From the NCBI RefSeq assembly GCF_947492405.1, contig NZ_CANLMP010000002.1:496001-560000 (forward strand): DNA of 64,000 bases, read 5' to 3'. The notes beneath the pieces were generated by a model. The model searched no databases, had not been told where the DNA came from, and worked only from the letters and a program-made list of their open reading frames with translations. Of this stretch, positions 25,001 to 32,622 are shown piece after piece (position 1 is the first letter of the stretch; each line of letters starts with the position of its first letter). Both the position numbers and the translations under genes were made by a program. This DNA is from an uncultured Aquimarina sp. GTDB lineage: Bacteria; Bacteroidota; Bacteroidia; Flavobacteriales; Flavobacteriaceae.

Positions 25001-26819
25001 TACTGCGGGTGCGAATGAAGCTGTTAACGAAGATGCAGCTGCACAAACTGTAAATGGATGGGCAACTGCCATTGATGATGGAGATGCTGATGCAATGCAA
25101 ACATTGAGCTTTAATGTATCAAATGATAACAATGCATTATTTAGCGCGCAACCCTCTATTGATGCAACTGGAAATCTAACCTACACGCCTGCTGCTAATA
25201 CTAATGGCAGTGCGACAGTAACAGTAAGTATTTCTGATGATGGTGGAACTGCTAACAGCGGTGATGATACTTCTGATGATCAAACATTTACAATTACCGT
25301 AAATGCAGTGAATGATGAACCGAGTTTTACTGCGGGTGCGAATGAAGCTGTTAACGAAGATGCAGGTGCACAAACCGTAAATGGATGGGCAACTGCCATC
25401 GATGATGGAGATGCTGATGCGATGCAAACATTGAGTTTTAATGTATCAAATGACAATAATGCATTATTCAGCTCACAACCAGCTATTGATGCAACTGGAA
25501 ATCTAACCTACACTCCTACTGCTAATGCTAATGGTAGTACTACGGTAACAGTAAGTATTTCTGATGATGGAGGAACTGCCAGCGGTGGCGATGACACTTC
25601 TGATGATCAAACATTTACCATTACTGTAGACTCCGTAAATGACGAACCAAGTTTTACAGCTGGAGCGAATGAAATAGTTAGCGAAAATGCAGGAGCGCAA
25701 ACCGTAAACGGATGGGCAACTGCTATCGATGATGGAGATCCTGAAGTTATGCAAACACTTACATTTACAGTAACAAATAGTAACAATGCTTTATTTAGTT
25801 CACAACCAGCTATTGATGCAACTGGTAACCTAACATATACTCCTGCCACAGATGCAACTGGAGTGGTTACTGTAAGCGTAGTATTAACAGATGATGGTGG
25901 CACTGCTAATGGAGGCGACGATACTTTTGCTCAACAGTTTGCTATTACCATTACTGATGCTACCCCTCCAACAGTTGATATTACCAGTACCGAAAGTTCT
26001 CCAACTGGAGCTAACCCTATTCCAGTAACAATTACTTTTTCTGAACCCATTGATAATTTAGATATTGCTAATATTATAGTAGGAAATGGTACAGCAAGTA
26101 ATTTATCTCCTTTAGTAAGTAATACTGTTTATACTGTAAATATTAATCCTACTTCCACGGGTATCGTAACAGTTGATATTAATGCTAATGTATCTTTTGA
26201 TGCTGCTGGTAATGGAAATACAGCCGCTACTCAATTTAGTATTGAATCTGACATAACAAGACCAAGCGTTATTATTAGTTCTACGGTAAATTCTCCAACC
26301 AGTGTAAATCCAATCCCTATAACTATTACTTTTAGTGAAGATATTATTGATTTTGATCTAAGTGATATATCTGTATCAAATGGAACCGCTAGCAATCTTT
26401 CTGGATCAGGAGCCTCTTTTACCGTTGATATAACTCCAGTAGCATCGGGAAATAGTAATATTACTGTGATTATTGACGAAAATAGAGTGAGCGACCCGGT
26501 ATTTAATGGAAATACTATTTCAAATGTTTTTGTTATTGAATTTGACAGTACATTAAGCATAGACGATGAAATATTATCAAATGGTCTTACTATTTATCCT
26601 ATACCGTCTATTAATACCGTTAACATATCTGGAGAAATTAGTTTAGCTATAAAGCGTGCTGATATTTTTGATATTCAAGGAAAATTAGTGCTTTCTCAGA
26701 AATTGAACTCAAGCAGTGTTATAAATACAATTGATATTTCTTCAATTAGTTCTGGTTTCTATTTAATGACTATTCATTCTGAAAAAGGGTTTGCAACTAA
26801 AAGAATACTTAAGCAGTAA
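22098..26819 (+). CDS. Large repeat adhesin with T9SS C-terminal sorting domain
   Basis: This 1573-residue surface protein has an N-terminal secretion signal (hydrophobic near 25-42), a beta-sandwich region (about 45-190), a cadherin-like segment (about 195-307), and then nine tandem repeats of about 109 residues (about 308-1290), each with VNDEPSFTAG, NGWATAIDDGD and a DDGGTA...GGDDT loop. The many Asp/Asn suggest calcium binding. Two Ig-like Bap-type domains follow (about 1295-1480), then a type A type IX secretion sorting domain (about 1495-1573: LTIYPIPS, then SSGFYLMTIHSEKG and KRILKQ). It should be exported by PorSS/T9SS and attached to the cell surface, with a role in adhesion or biofilm. 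The repeats make the length prone to recombination. Confidence 0.92.
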   Translation: MKKSTHYLSYQFTESSYQRARSSLPIFFFIYLTIAVFTNVQAQNFTWSTASDAGTTVSETVNGITATVSTSNSDAQVVNGSGFDGSSGNVVFTQNADTSTSLTITFSQAVDVASIFAFIADNDSGADSSVVFTPTGGSNSAVTEGISQFAGEVVSLNFTGVTAITLTESGGGFETFGIDEIVIGIPNSAPIATAPSAPTVLEDATNVALANDIQVTDTDGDDQTLTFTITGGTVALGTTGITFGGSGNGSASFTAQGTLANINAALDAATFTPTANLNGNNAGGISFIANDNTDNSNTASVTFTINAVNDEPSFTAGVNEIVNEDAGAQTVNGWATAIDDGDADATQTLTFTVTNDNNALFSAQPAIDAMGNLTYTPAANASGSATVDVVLSDNGGTANGGDDTFATQQFTITVNAVNDEPSFTAGANEAVNEDAGAQTVNGWATAIDDGDSDATQTLTFTVVNNNNALFSAQPAIDATGNLTYTPATDASGSATVSVVLSDDGGTANGGDDTFATQQFTITVNAVNDEPSFTAGANEAVNEDAGAQTVNGWATAIDDGDADAMQTLSFNVSNDNNALFSVQPAIDATGNLTYTPAADANGSATVSVVLSDDGGTANGGDDTFATQQFTITVNAVNDEPSFTAGANEAVNEDAGAQTVNGWATAIDDGDSDATQTLTFTVVNNNNALFSAQPAIDATGNLTYTPATDASGSATVSVVLSDDGGTANGGDDTFATQQFTITVNAVNDEPSFTAGANEAVNEDAGTQTVNGWATAIDDGDADAVQTLSFNVSNDNNALFSVQPSIDATGNLTYTPAANTNGSATVTVSISDDGGTANGGDDTSDDQTFTITVNAVNDEPSFTAGANEAVNEDAGAQTVNGWATAIDDGDADAMQTLSFNVSNDNNALFSVQPSIDATGNLTYTPAADANGSATVTVSISDDGGTANGGDDTSDDQIFTITVNAVNDEPSFTAGANEAVNEDAAAQTVNGWATAIDDGDADAMQTLSFNVSNDNNALFSAQPSIDATGNLTYTPAANTNGSATVTVSISDDGGTANSGDDTSDDQTFTITVNAVNDEPSFTAGANEAVNEDAGAQTVNGWATAIDDGDADAMQTLSFNVSNDNNALFSSQPAIDATGNLTYTPTANANGSTTVTVSISDDGGTASGGDDTSDDQTFTITVDSVNDEPSFTAGANEIVSENAGAQTVNGWATAIDDGDPEVMQTLTFTVTNSNNALFSSQPAIDATGNLTYTPATDATGVVTVSVVLTDDGGTANGGDDTFAQQFAITITDATPPTVDITSTESSPTGANPIPVTITFSEPIDNLDIANIIVGNGTASNLSPLVSNTVYTVNINPTSTGIVTVDINANVSFDAAGNGNTAATQFSIESDITRPSVIISSTVNSPTSVNPIPITITFSEDIIDFDLSDISVSNGTASNLSGSGASFTVDITPVASGNSNITVIIDENRVSDPVFNGNTISNVFVIEFDSTLSIDDEILSNGLTIYPIPSINTVNISGEISLAIKRADIFDIQGKLVLSQKLNSSSVINTIDISSISSGFYLMTIHSEKGFATKRILKQ
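23019..25961 (+). repeat. Nine tandem 327-bp coding repeats
   Basis: The period of 327 bases (109 codons) can be followed nine times. Units 2 and 4 share a perfect 323-base tract (23379-23701 and 24033-24355, offset 654), which indicates a recent two-unit duplication or conversion. Units 1 and 9 are the most diverged, as expected of array edges. Confidence 0.93.
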
Positions 26820-26841
26820 AGATATTTTTAATATCATATTT

Positions 26842-26872
26842 AAAAAGTCGAGGTTTCTCCTCGACTTTTTTT
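26842..26872 (+). terminator. Strong terminator after the adhesin
   Basis: Arms AAAAAGTCGAGG (26842-26853) and CCTCGACTTTTT (26859-26870) surround a 5-base loop, and more T follow. It is a classical Rho-independent terminator. Confidence 0.93.
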
Positions 26873-26998
26873 ATGCTCAAGAATTTATGGATTAGCAAAC
26901 AGCTGTCAAATGATTTTATGTAATAGTAAAAAAATTGAATAAGGGCACTTTATTATAAACAAGTATTTCTACCTATTTCCTTAACCTCTGATTCATAG

Positions 26999-27006
26999 TA
27001 TCTTTG
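26999..27006 (+). promoter_or_regulatory. -7 element immediately before a small ORF
   Basis: TATCTTTG matches TAnnTTTG and ends four bases before the ATG at 27011. The transcript would therefore begin at or very near the start codon (leaderless). No TTG was found at the -33 position. Confidence 0.4.
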
Positions 27007-27010
27007 AACC

Positions 27011-27139
27011 ATGATAACAACTGTAATGGCCCCAAACAAAAAAAGAAATATTATGATGAAAGTAATTCCGATTGCCGTATTAGTAATTATATTGATTGCC
27101 CTAGGTATGAATATTTACCTATTATCAAGATTTGTGTAA
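27011..27139 (+). CDS. Small single-helix membrane protein (42 residues)
   Basis: A short reading frame from ATG 27011 to TAA 27137-27139 encodes a basic N-terminus (APNKKRNIMMK), one hydrophobic helix of about 24 residues (VIPIAVLVIILIALG onwards) and a short tail. This is the standard layout of a bacterial small membrane protein with the N-terminus in the cytoplasm. A TAnnTTTG element stands directly before it, and nothing else explains the gap between the adhesin terminator and the permease gene. A longer overlapping frame (27004-27195) has a random-looking composition. No family is recognised. Confidence 0.5.
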   Translation: MITTVMAPNKKRNIMMKVIPIAVLVIILIALGMNIYLLSRFV

Positions 27140-27159
27140 ACTCAAGAGAACCTTGTACG

Positions 27160-28413
27160 TTACATTCCAGTTCTTATAGCCTCTACAGGATCTAATCTAG
27201 CAGCCATCCAAGCAGGAAAAATACCTGCAATCAAACCTATTAAGGTTGACCAAAACATTCCCCAAAACATATTAGAAGTAGAAAGTATAAATTCGAAATC
27301 TCCTGTCATACTAGAAGCTCCTTTTGAAATTAACCAAACCAAAATCAATCCGATTAAACCTCCAAAAACTGCCAGTATTACAGCTTCAAATAAAAACTGA
27401 AGTAAAATAAACTTCCTTTTAGCTCCTAGCGCTTTTTGAATTCCAATAAGATTAGTTCGTTCTTTTACACTAACGAACATGATATTGGCAATACCAAAAC
27501 CGCCAACCAATAGAGAAAACATCCCAATAAAACCACCAATTTGAGACATGGTTCCCGTTATATTATCTATAAAATCAGTAAATCCTTGCAACTGATTTAT
27601 AAAAAAATCATCAATTTCGTCAGGTTTTAACCCCCTGTAAGAACGAACTTTTTGAGTTAAGGAAGCCACAAATTCAGGTACATCACTTACTGTTTCAGGT
27701 TTAATAATGATCATAGGAAACGTAAACTTGTTGTTATCTCCATAAATTCTTCTCACAAGATTAACAGGTAATATTGCAGAAGTATCTTTAGAATCTCCGA
27801 AAAGACCACTCCCTTCTTTCTTTAAAACACCTATAACTGTAAACTTTCTTCCATATACTCGTATTTTTTTACCAATAGGATCACTTGTACCAAATAAACT
27901 ATTGGCTATCTCGTCTCCAATTACAATCACAGGAGCTCCACCATTAGACTCTTGCTCATTAAAAAACCTACCTTTAACTACTTGTAATTCTTCGATATCA
28001 TAATAATCGTGAGTAACAGGAGCCATACTCACATTACTAATACTTTTATCATTGTATTTTATAACCTCCTGACCAACATTTAATAAAAAACTAGCAGCTT
28101 TCAGGTTGGGCATGGTTCTTTTAACAAGTTGATATTCTTCAAAAGTAACATCTGGAAATTGTTCTCTTTTCCAATCAGGCACCTGTGTAGGACCAAAAGA
28201 AATTCTGGTAAGATATATGGTACTATTATCCAGAGAACTGATACTTCCTTTTATTTCTTTTTCCAAAGAATCAACAGCAGCCAGCACCCCAATGATTGAG
28301 AAAATACCAATCGTTACTCCTAACAAAGAAAGAAAAGTTCTTAATTTATTGTTTCTAAGAGCATTAATTGCAAAATTAAAACTCTCTTTTAACACTCTAA
28401 GATAAATAAGCAT
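27160..28413 (-). CDS. MacB/FtsX-type ABC transporter permease
   Basis: The 417-residue protein has a first membrane helix (about 22-45, after ALRNNKLRTFLSLLGVTIGIFSI), a periplasmic MacB_PCD domain (about 50-255) and a C-terminal FtsX domain with three helices (about 285-410), including GIQKALGAKRKFIL and a final WMAARLDPVEAIR. This is the permease of the macrolide-export/lipoprotein-release superfamily, which needs an ATPase partner; none is adjacent. Substrate not predictable. It diverges from purH. Confidence 0.88.
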   Translation of the reverse strand: MLIYLRVLKESFNFAINALRNNKLRTFLSLLGVTIGIFSIIGVLAAVDSLEKEIKGSISSLDNSTIYLTRISFGPTQVPDWKREQFPDVTFEEYQLVKRTMPNLKAASFLLNVGQEVIKYNDKSISNVSMAPVTHDYYDIEELQVVKGRFFNEQESNGGAPVIVIGDEIANSLFGTSDPIGKKIRVYGRKFTVIGVLKKEGSGLFGDSKDTSAILPVNLVRRIYGDNNKFTFPMIIIKPETVSDVPEFVASLTQKVRSYRGLKPDEIDDFFINQLQGFTDFIDNITGTMSQIGGFIGMFSLLVGGFGIANIMFVSVKERTNLIGIQKALGAKRKFILLQFLFEAVILAVFGGLIGLILVWLISKGASSMTGDFEFILSTSNMFWGMFWSTLIGLIAGIFPAWMAARLDPVEAIRTGM

Positions 28414-28497
28414 GTACTATTTTTTGAACAATATAAAGATAGGACGTTTTCCTTATAATTTTGTTACAAAATATCTAAAACAATTACTGACAATGGG

Positions 28498-28529
28498 TTG
28501 TCTAATTGGTAACTAAATTGCTACTTTTG
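28498..28529 (+). promoter_or_regulatory. Promoter of purH
   Basis: TTG (28498-28500), a 21-base spacer and TACTTTTG (28522-28529) match the Bacteroidota consensus. The ATG is 23 bases beyond the -7 element, giving a short leader. Confidence 0.72.
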
Positions 28530-28552
28530 CGTTTTACTAACTAAAAACTGTC

Positions 28553-30085
28553 ATGAGCAACACAAAAACCGCTAAATCCGCATTAATTTCTGTATTCAGT
28601 AAAGATGGATTAGCACCTATCGTAAAAAAATTAGATGAACTTGGTATTACTATTTATTCTACAGGTGGTACTGAAAAATTCATAAAAGACCAAGGAGTTG
28701 AGGTCATTCCAGTAGAAGATGTTACTTCTTACCCTTCAATTCTTGGTGGTAGAGTGAAAACTTTACACCCTAAAGTATTTGGTGGAATCCTGAATCGCCA
28801 GAATAACGATAGTGATGTTGCAGAACTTGAGCAGTATGAAATTCCACAGATTGACATTGTTATTGTTGATCTATATCCTTTTGAAAAAACAGTTGCTTCT
28901 GGAGCTTCGGAGCAAGATATTATTGAAAAAATAGATATAGGAGGGATTTCTTTAATTAGAGCTGCCGCTAAAAATTTTGCTGATGTAACCTGTGTAGCTT
29001 CCGTTGATGACTACTCGGAGTTTTTAGAAATTATTTCTAAAGGCAATGGTAGCATTTCTCAGGAAGATCGTAAACGTTTTGCAGCAAAAGCTTTTAATGT
29101 TTCTTCCCATTATGACAGTGCTATTTTTAATTATTTCAACAGTGATCACGAAATTGCTTCACTTAAGATAAGTGAAACTAAAGGAAAAGCATTACGCTAT
29201 GGAGAAAACCCGCATCAAAAAGGATTTTTCTTTGGAGATTTTGATGCAATGTTTGACAAACTACACGGTAAAGAATTATCATATAACAATCTTCTCGATG
29301 TAGATGCCGCTGTAAACTTGATGAATGAATTTAAAGGAGAAGCACCAACTTTTGCAATCCTAAAACATAACAATGCATGTGGATTAGCACAACGTTCTAC
29401 AATCCATCAGGCATATGTGGATGCATTAGCAGGTGATCCGGTTTCGGCTTTTGGTGGAGTATTGGTTAGTAATTCTGAAATTGATACTGCTACGGCAGAA
29501 GAAATTCATAAATTATTCTGCGAAGTGGTAATCGCTCCTTCATATAGTAATGAAGCTTTAGAAATTTTAAAAGGAAAGAAAAACAGAATTATTCTGATTC
29601 AAAAAGATATTGAGTTACCAAAAACACAAGTTCGTTCTTGTCTAAACGGAACTTTAGTACAAGATAAAGATTTAAAAACTGATGCCAAAGAAGACCTAAA
29701 CACTGTTACTAAAGTTGCTCCAACCGATGCTCAGGTAGAAGATTTATTATTTGCTTCTAAAATTTGCAAGCACACAAAATCCAACACTATCGTATTCACT
29801 AAAGGGAAGCAATTATTAGCAAGTGGAACTGGTCAAACATCTAGAGTTGATGCTTTAACTCATTCTATAGAGAAGGCAAAATCATTCAATTTTGATCTTA
29901 ACGGAGCTGTGATGGCGAGTGATGCGTTTTTCCCATTTCCTGATTGCGTGGAACTTGCGGACAATGCCGGGATCAAAGCAGTCATACAACCAGGTGGTTC
30001 TATAAAAGATCAATTAAGTATAGATTACTGTGATGCAAACGGAATTGCAATGGTAATGACCGGAACACGTCATTTTAAACATTAA
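28553..30085 (+). CDS. purH: Bifunctional AICAR transformylase / IMP cyclohydrolase
   Basis: The 510-residue enzyme catalyses the last two steps of de novo purine synthesis. The N-terminal MGS-like IMP cyclohydrolase domain (about 8-150) shows STGGTEKFI, SYPSILGGRVKTLHPKV and DIVIVDLYPF. The AICAR transformylase domain follows (about 155-510) with the active-site KHNNACGLA (the family more often has KHNNPCG) and the C-terminal DAFFPFPD and QPGGSIKDQ. Length is normal. A good promoter stands directly upstream and the rod-shape operon starts 43 bases downstream, so partial cotranscription with mreB is possible. Confidence 0.97.
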   Translation: MSNTKTAKSALISVFSKDGLAPIVKKLDELGITIYSTGGTEKFIKDQGVEVIPVEDVTSYPSILGGRVKTLHPKVFGGILNRQNNDSDVAELEQYEIPQIDIVIVDLYPFEKTVASGASEQDIIEKIDIGGISLIRAAAKNFADVTCVASVDDYSEFLEIISKGNGSISQEDRKRFAAKAFNVSSHYDSAIFNYFNSDHEIASLKISETKGKALRYGENPHQKGFFFGDFDAMFDKLHGKELSYNNLLDVDAAVNLMNEFKGEAPTFAILKHNNACGLAQRSTIHQAYVDALAGDPVSAFGGVLVSNSEIDTATAEEIHKLFCEVVIAPSYSNEALEILKGKKNRIILIQKDIELPKTQVRSCLNGTLVQDKDLKTDAKEDLNTVTKVAPTDAQVEDLLFASKICKHTKSNTIVFTKGKQLLASGTGQTSRVDALTHSIEKAKSFNFDLNGAVMASDAFFPFPDCVELADNAGIKAVIQPGGSIKDQLSIDYCDANGIAMVMTGTRHFKH

Positions 30086-30128
30086 TTTTAGTACATTTAC
30101 TCAATTCTAACCCTTTTTATTGTTTTAT

Positions 30129-31157
30129 ATGGGATTTTTCGACTTCTTTACTGAAGAAATTGCTATAGATTTAGGTACTGCAAATACCTTAGTTATTCAT
30201 AATGACAAAGTGGTGGTAGATAGTCCATCAATTGTTGCCAGAGATATTATGTCTGGAAAAATAATTGCAGCAGGAAAAGAAGCTGCAATGATGCAAGGGA
30301 AAACACACGAAAACATAAAAACTATTAGACCGCTTAAGGATGGAGTAATTGCGGATTTTGATGCTAGTGAAAAAATGATAAGTATGTTTATCAAAGATAT
30401 TCCGGCATTGAAGAAAAAAATATTTACTCCTGCGCTACGTATGGTTATCTGCATTCCTTCTGGAATTACAGAAGTAGAGATGCGAGCTGTAAAAGAAAGT
30501 GCAGAGCGTGTTAATGGTAAAGAAGTATACCTTATTCATGAACCTATGGCAGCAGCTATTGGTATCGGTGTCGATATTATGCAGCCTAAAGGAAATATGA
30601 TTGTAGACATCGGTGGAGGAACAACTGAAATTGCCGTAATTGCCTTGGGAGGAATAGTATGTGATAAATCTGTAAAAATTGCGGGAGATGTTTTTACGAA
30701 CGATATTATATATTATATGCGTACCCAACATAATTTATATGTAGGTGAGCGTACAGCGGAAAAAATAAAAATACAGATAGGTGCAGCAACAGAAGATCTG
30801 GAATTACCACCAGAAGAGATGAATGTTCAAGGGCGAGATCTTCTAACAGGAAAGCCAAAACAAGTTCAGATTTCATTTCGTGAGATCGCAAAAGCTTTGG
30901 ATAAATCAATTCTTAGAATTGAGGATGCGGTGATGGAAACACTATCACAAACTCCTCCTGAACTTGCTGCAGATATATATAATACAGGAATTTACCTGGC
31001 AGGTGGTGGATCTATGCTAAGAGGACTTGACAAAAGATTATCTCAAAAAACCGATTTACCGGTTTACATTGCAGAAGACCCATTAAGAGCAGTTGTAAGA
31101 GGAACAGGAATTACTCTGAAAAATATTAATCGCTATAAGAGCGTATTAATTAAGTAA
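30129..31157 (+). CDS. mreB: Rod-shape actin homologue MreB
   Basis: Starting at the ATG at 30129 (MGFFDFFTEEIAIDLGTANT) the protein is 342 residues; the frame upstream begins with TTG and is not needed. The actin-fold nucleotide motifs are all visible: phosphate 1 DLGTANT, phosphate 2 VDIGGGTTEIAV and adenosine LAGGGSMLRGL. MreB filaments under the inner membrane position the elongasome. It is first in the order mreB, mreC, mreD, mrdA, rodA, the complete rod-shape set. Confidence 0.97.
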   Translation: MGFFDFFTEEIAIDLGTANTLVIHNDKVVVDSPSIVARDIMSGKIIAAGKEAAMMQGKTHENIKTIRPLKDGVIADFDASEKMISMFIKDIPALKKKIFTPALRMVICIPSGITEVEMRAVKESAERVNGKEVYLIHEPMAAAIGIGVDIMQPKGNMIVDIGGGTTEIAVIALGGIVCDKSVKIAGDVFTNDIIYYMRTQHNLYVGERTAEKIKIQIGAATEDLELPPEEMNVQGRDLLTGKPKQVQISFREIAKALDKSILRIEDAVMETLSQTPPELAADIYNTGIYLAGGGSMLRGLDKRLSQKTDLPVYIAEDPLRAVVRGTGITLKNINRYKSVLIK

Positions 31158-31295
31158 TAGTTTTCAGAAAAATATAATTAGAATATACCTAAAATCTATT
31201 TTTTACGTTATTCTGCTTTGATTGTTTTTAATTATGCCAAAAGCATTGTTAAAACGAGATATTATTATTTTTAGAATTTAGTACCCCCATAACCC

Positions 31296-32123
31296 ATGCA
31301 GCAGATTATTAATTTTTTAATACGGAATAAAAACTTCCTATTATTTCTGCTTCTACTATTTTTATCTCTCATTCTAACGATACAATCGCATAGTTATCAC
31401 AAGAGTAAATTTATAAGTTCTACAAACTTCCTTACAGGTGGAGTTTATGGATGGAGATATTCTATAAATAATTATTTTGGACTTAAAAGTGAAAATGAAC
31501 GTTTACTAGAAGAAAACGAACTACTCCGAAATCAAATAAGTTGGCTTACCGCAGATACCATTGCCACAAAATACATCGACACTACATCATTTAATAAGCC
31601 TTTTACTTTCATTAAAGGAAACGTATTTAGAAATGATTACAGTAAAATGGACAATTACATCTTAATCAATAAAGGAGAAAAAGATGGAATCGAGGAGGAT
31701 ATGGGAGTCATTACTGATAAAGGTATTATTGGTATTGTAGAAAATACTTCAAAAAACTACAGTAGAGTTATTTCTATTTTAAACAGTAATTCTAAAATTA
31801 ATGCAGGTTTAAAAAATTCAAATCAATATGGTTCATTAGTCTGGAATGGTAAAGATCCTAATATTGTACAATTAGAAACTGTTCCTAGACAAGCAACTTT
31901 ACAAAAAGGAGATACTATTATTACTAATGGTCGCTCAACGATTTTCCCTCGTGGAATAGGAATTGGCACTATTCTAAATTATAAGTTAGATCAAAATCAG
32001 AGTTATTTTTTAATTGACGTACAGCTATTTAATGACATGACTGATATTGGTTTCCTCTACGCCATAAAAAGCAATGATGTTTCAGAAATTAAGTCACTAG
32101 AAAATCCAAAAATAGATGAATAA
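31296..32123 (+). CDS. mreC: Rod-shape determining protein MreC
   Basis: This 275-residue protein has one N-terminal membrane helix (about 13-30), a coiled-coil segment (about 55-80, with ENERLLEENELLRNQISWL) and two periplasmic beta-barrel-like domains with the typical GVITDKGIIGIV motif. MreC links MreB/MreD to PBP2. It is 138 bases after mreB and overlaps mreD by 8 bases. The gap after mreB contains no recognisable gene. Confidence 0.94.
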   Translation: MQQIINFLIRNKNFLLFLLLLFLSLILTIQSHSYHKSKFISSTNFLTGGVYGWRYSINNYFGLKSENERLLEENELLRNQISWLTADTIATKYIDTTSFNKPFTFIKGNVFRNDYSKMDNYILINKGEKDGIEEDMGVITDKGIIGIVENTSKNYSRVISILNSNSKINAGLKNSNQYGSLVWNGKDPNIVQLETVPRQATLQKGDTIITNGRSTIFPRGIGIGTILNYKLDQNQSYFLIDVQLFNDMTDIGFLYAIKSNDVSEIKSLENPKIDE

Positions 32124-32622
32124 CAACGTTCTTTTATATATTGGCAGATTCTTTAGCTTGGTTTTGGTTCAGGTTTTTATTCTGAATCATATTAATTTTC
32201 TGGGATACCTTAATCCGTACATATATATTATTTTTATATTATTAGCTCCCATAAACATAAACAAAAGTTTATTCCTTTTTCTTAGCTTTATTCTGGGACT
32301 TACGGTAGACATGTTTGGTGACTCTGGAGGTGTTCATGCCGCAGCCTGTATCGTTATAACATATATACGTCCAGTAATTCTAAGATCTGTTTTTGGCTTA
32401 AGCTATGAATTCCAAACTGTTAAACTTAGCAAAGTTGGTTTTGGGCAGCGATTAGCATATGTTACTTTAATGGTTTTCGTACACCATATTATACTTTTTT
32501 CGTTAGAAATATTTAACTATTCTCATACACTATTAATAGCAAAAAAAACGTTATTTTCTAGTCTATTCTCAATCATCGTAATTATGTTGGTTTTGGTATT
32601 GTTTAGAAGAAAAGATTCATGA
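32116..32622 (+). CDS. mreD: Rod-shape determining membrane protein MreD
   Basis: The 168-residue protein is almost entirely hydrophobic with about five membrane helices and the MreD-type segment GLTVDMFGDSGGVHAAACIVITYIRP. It overlaps mreC by 8 bases and mrdA by 4 bases (ATGA). Family assignment rests on size, topology and position between mreC and mrdA. Confidence 0.9.
   Translation: MNNNVLLYIGRFFSLVLVQVFILNHINFLGYLNPYIYIIFILLAPININKSLFLFLSFILGLTVDMFGDSGGVHAAACIVITYIRPVILRSVFGLSYEFQTVKLSKVGFGQRLAYVTLMVFVHHIILFSLEIFNYSHTLLIAKKTLFSSLFSIIVIMLVLVLFRRKDS

Noticed and set aside
22763..25903. Many long antisense open frames under the adhesin
   Set aside because: They recur at the 327-base repeat period and result from the biased codon composition of the repeats; none has its own start context or recognisable domain.
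23019..25961. CRISPR-like regular repetition
   Set aside because: The 327-base period is in frame inside one open reading frame encoding 109-residue domains, so it is a protein repeat.
27004..27195. A 63-residue frame overlapping the small membrane protein
   Set aside because: Composition looks random and it runs into the convergent permease gene; the frame from 27011 has clear membrane-protein character.
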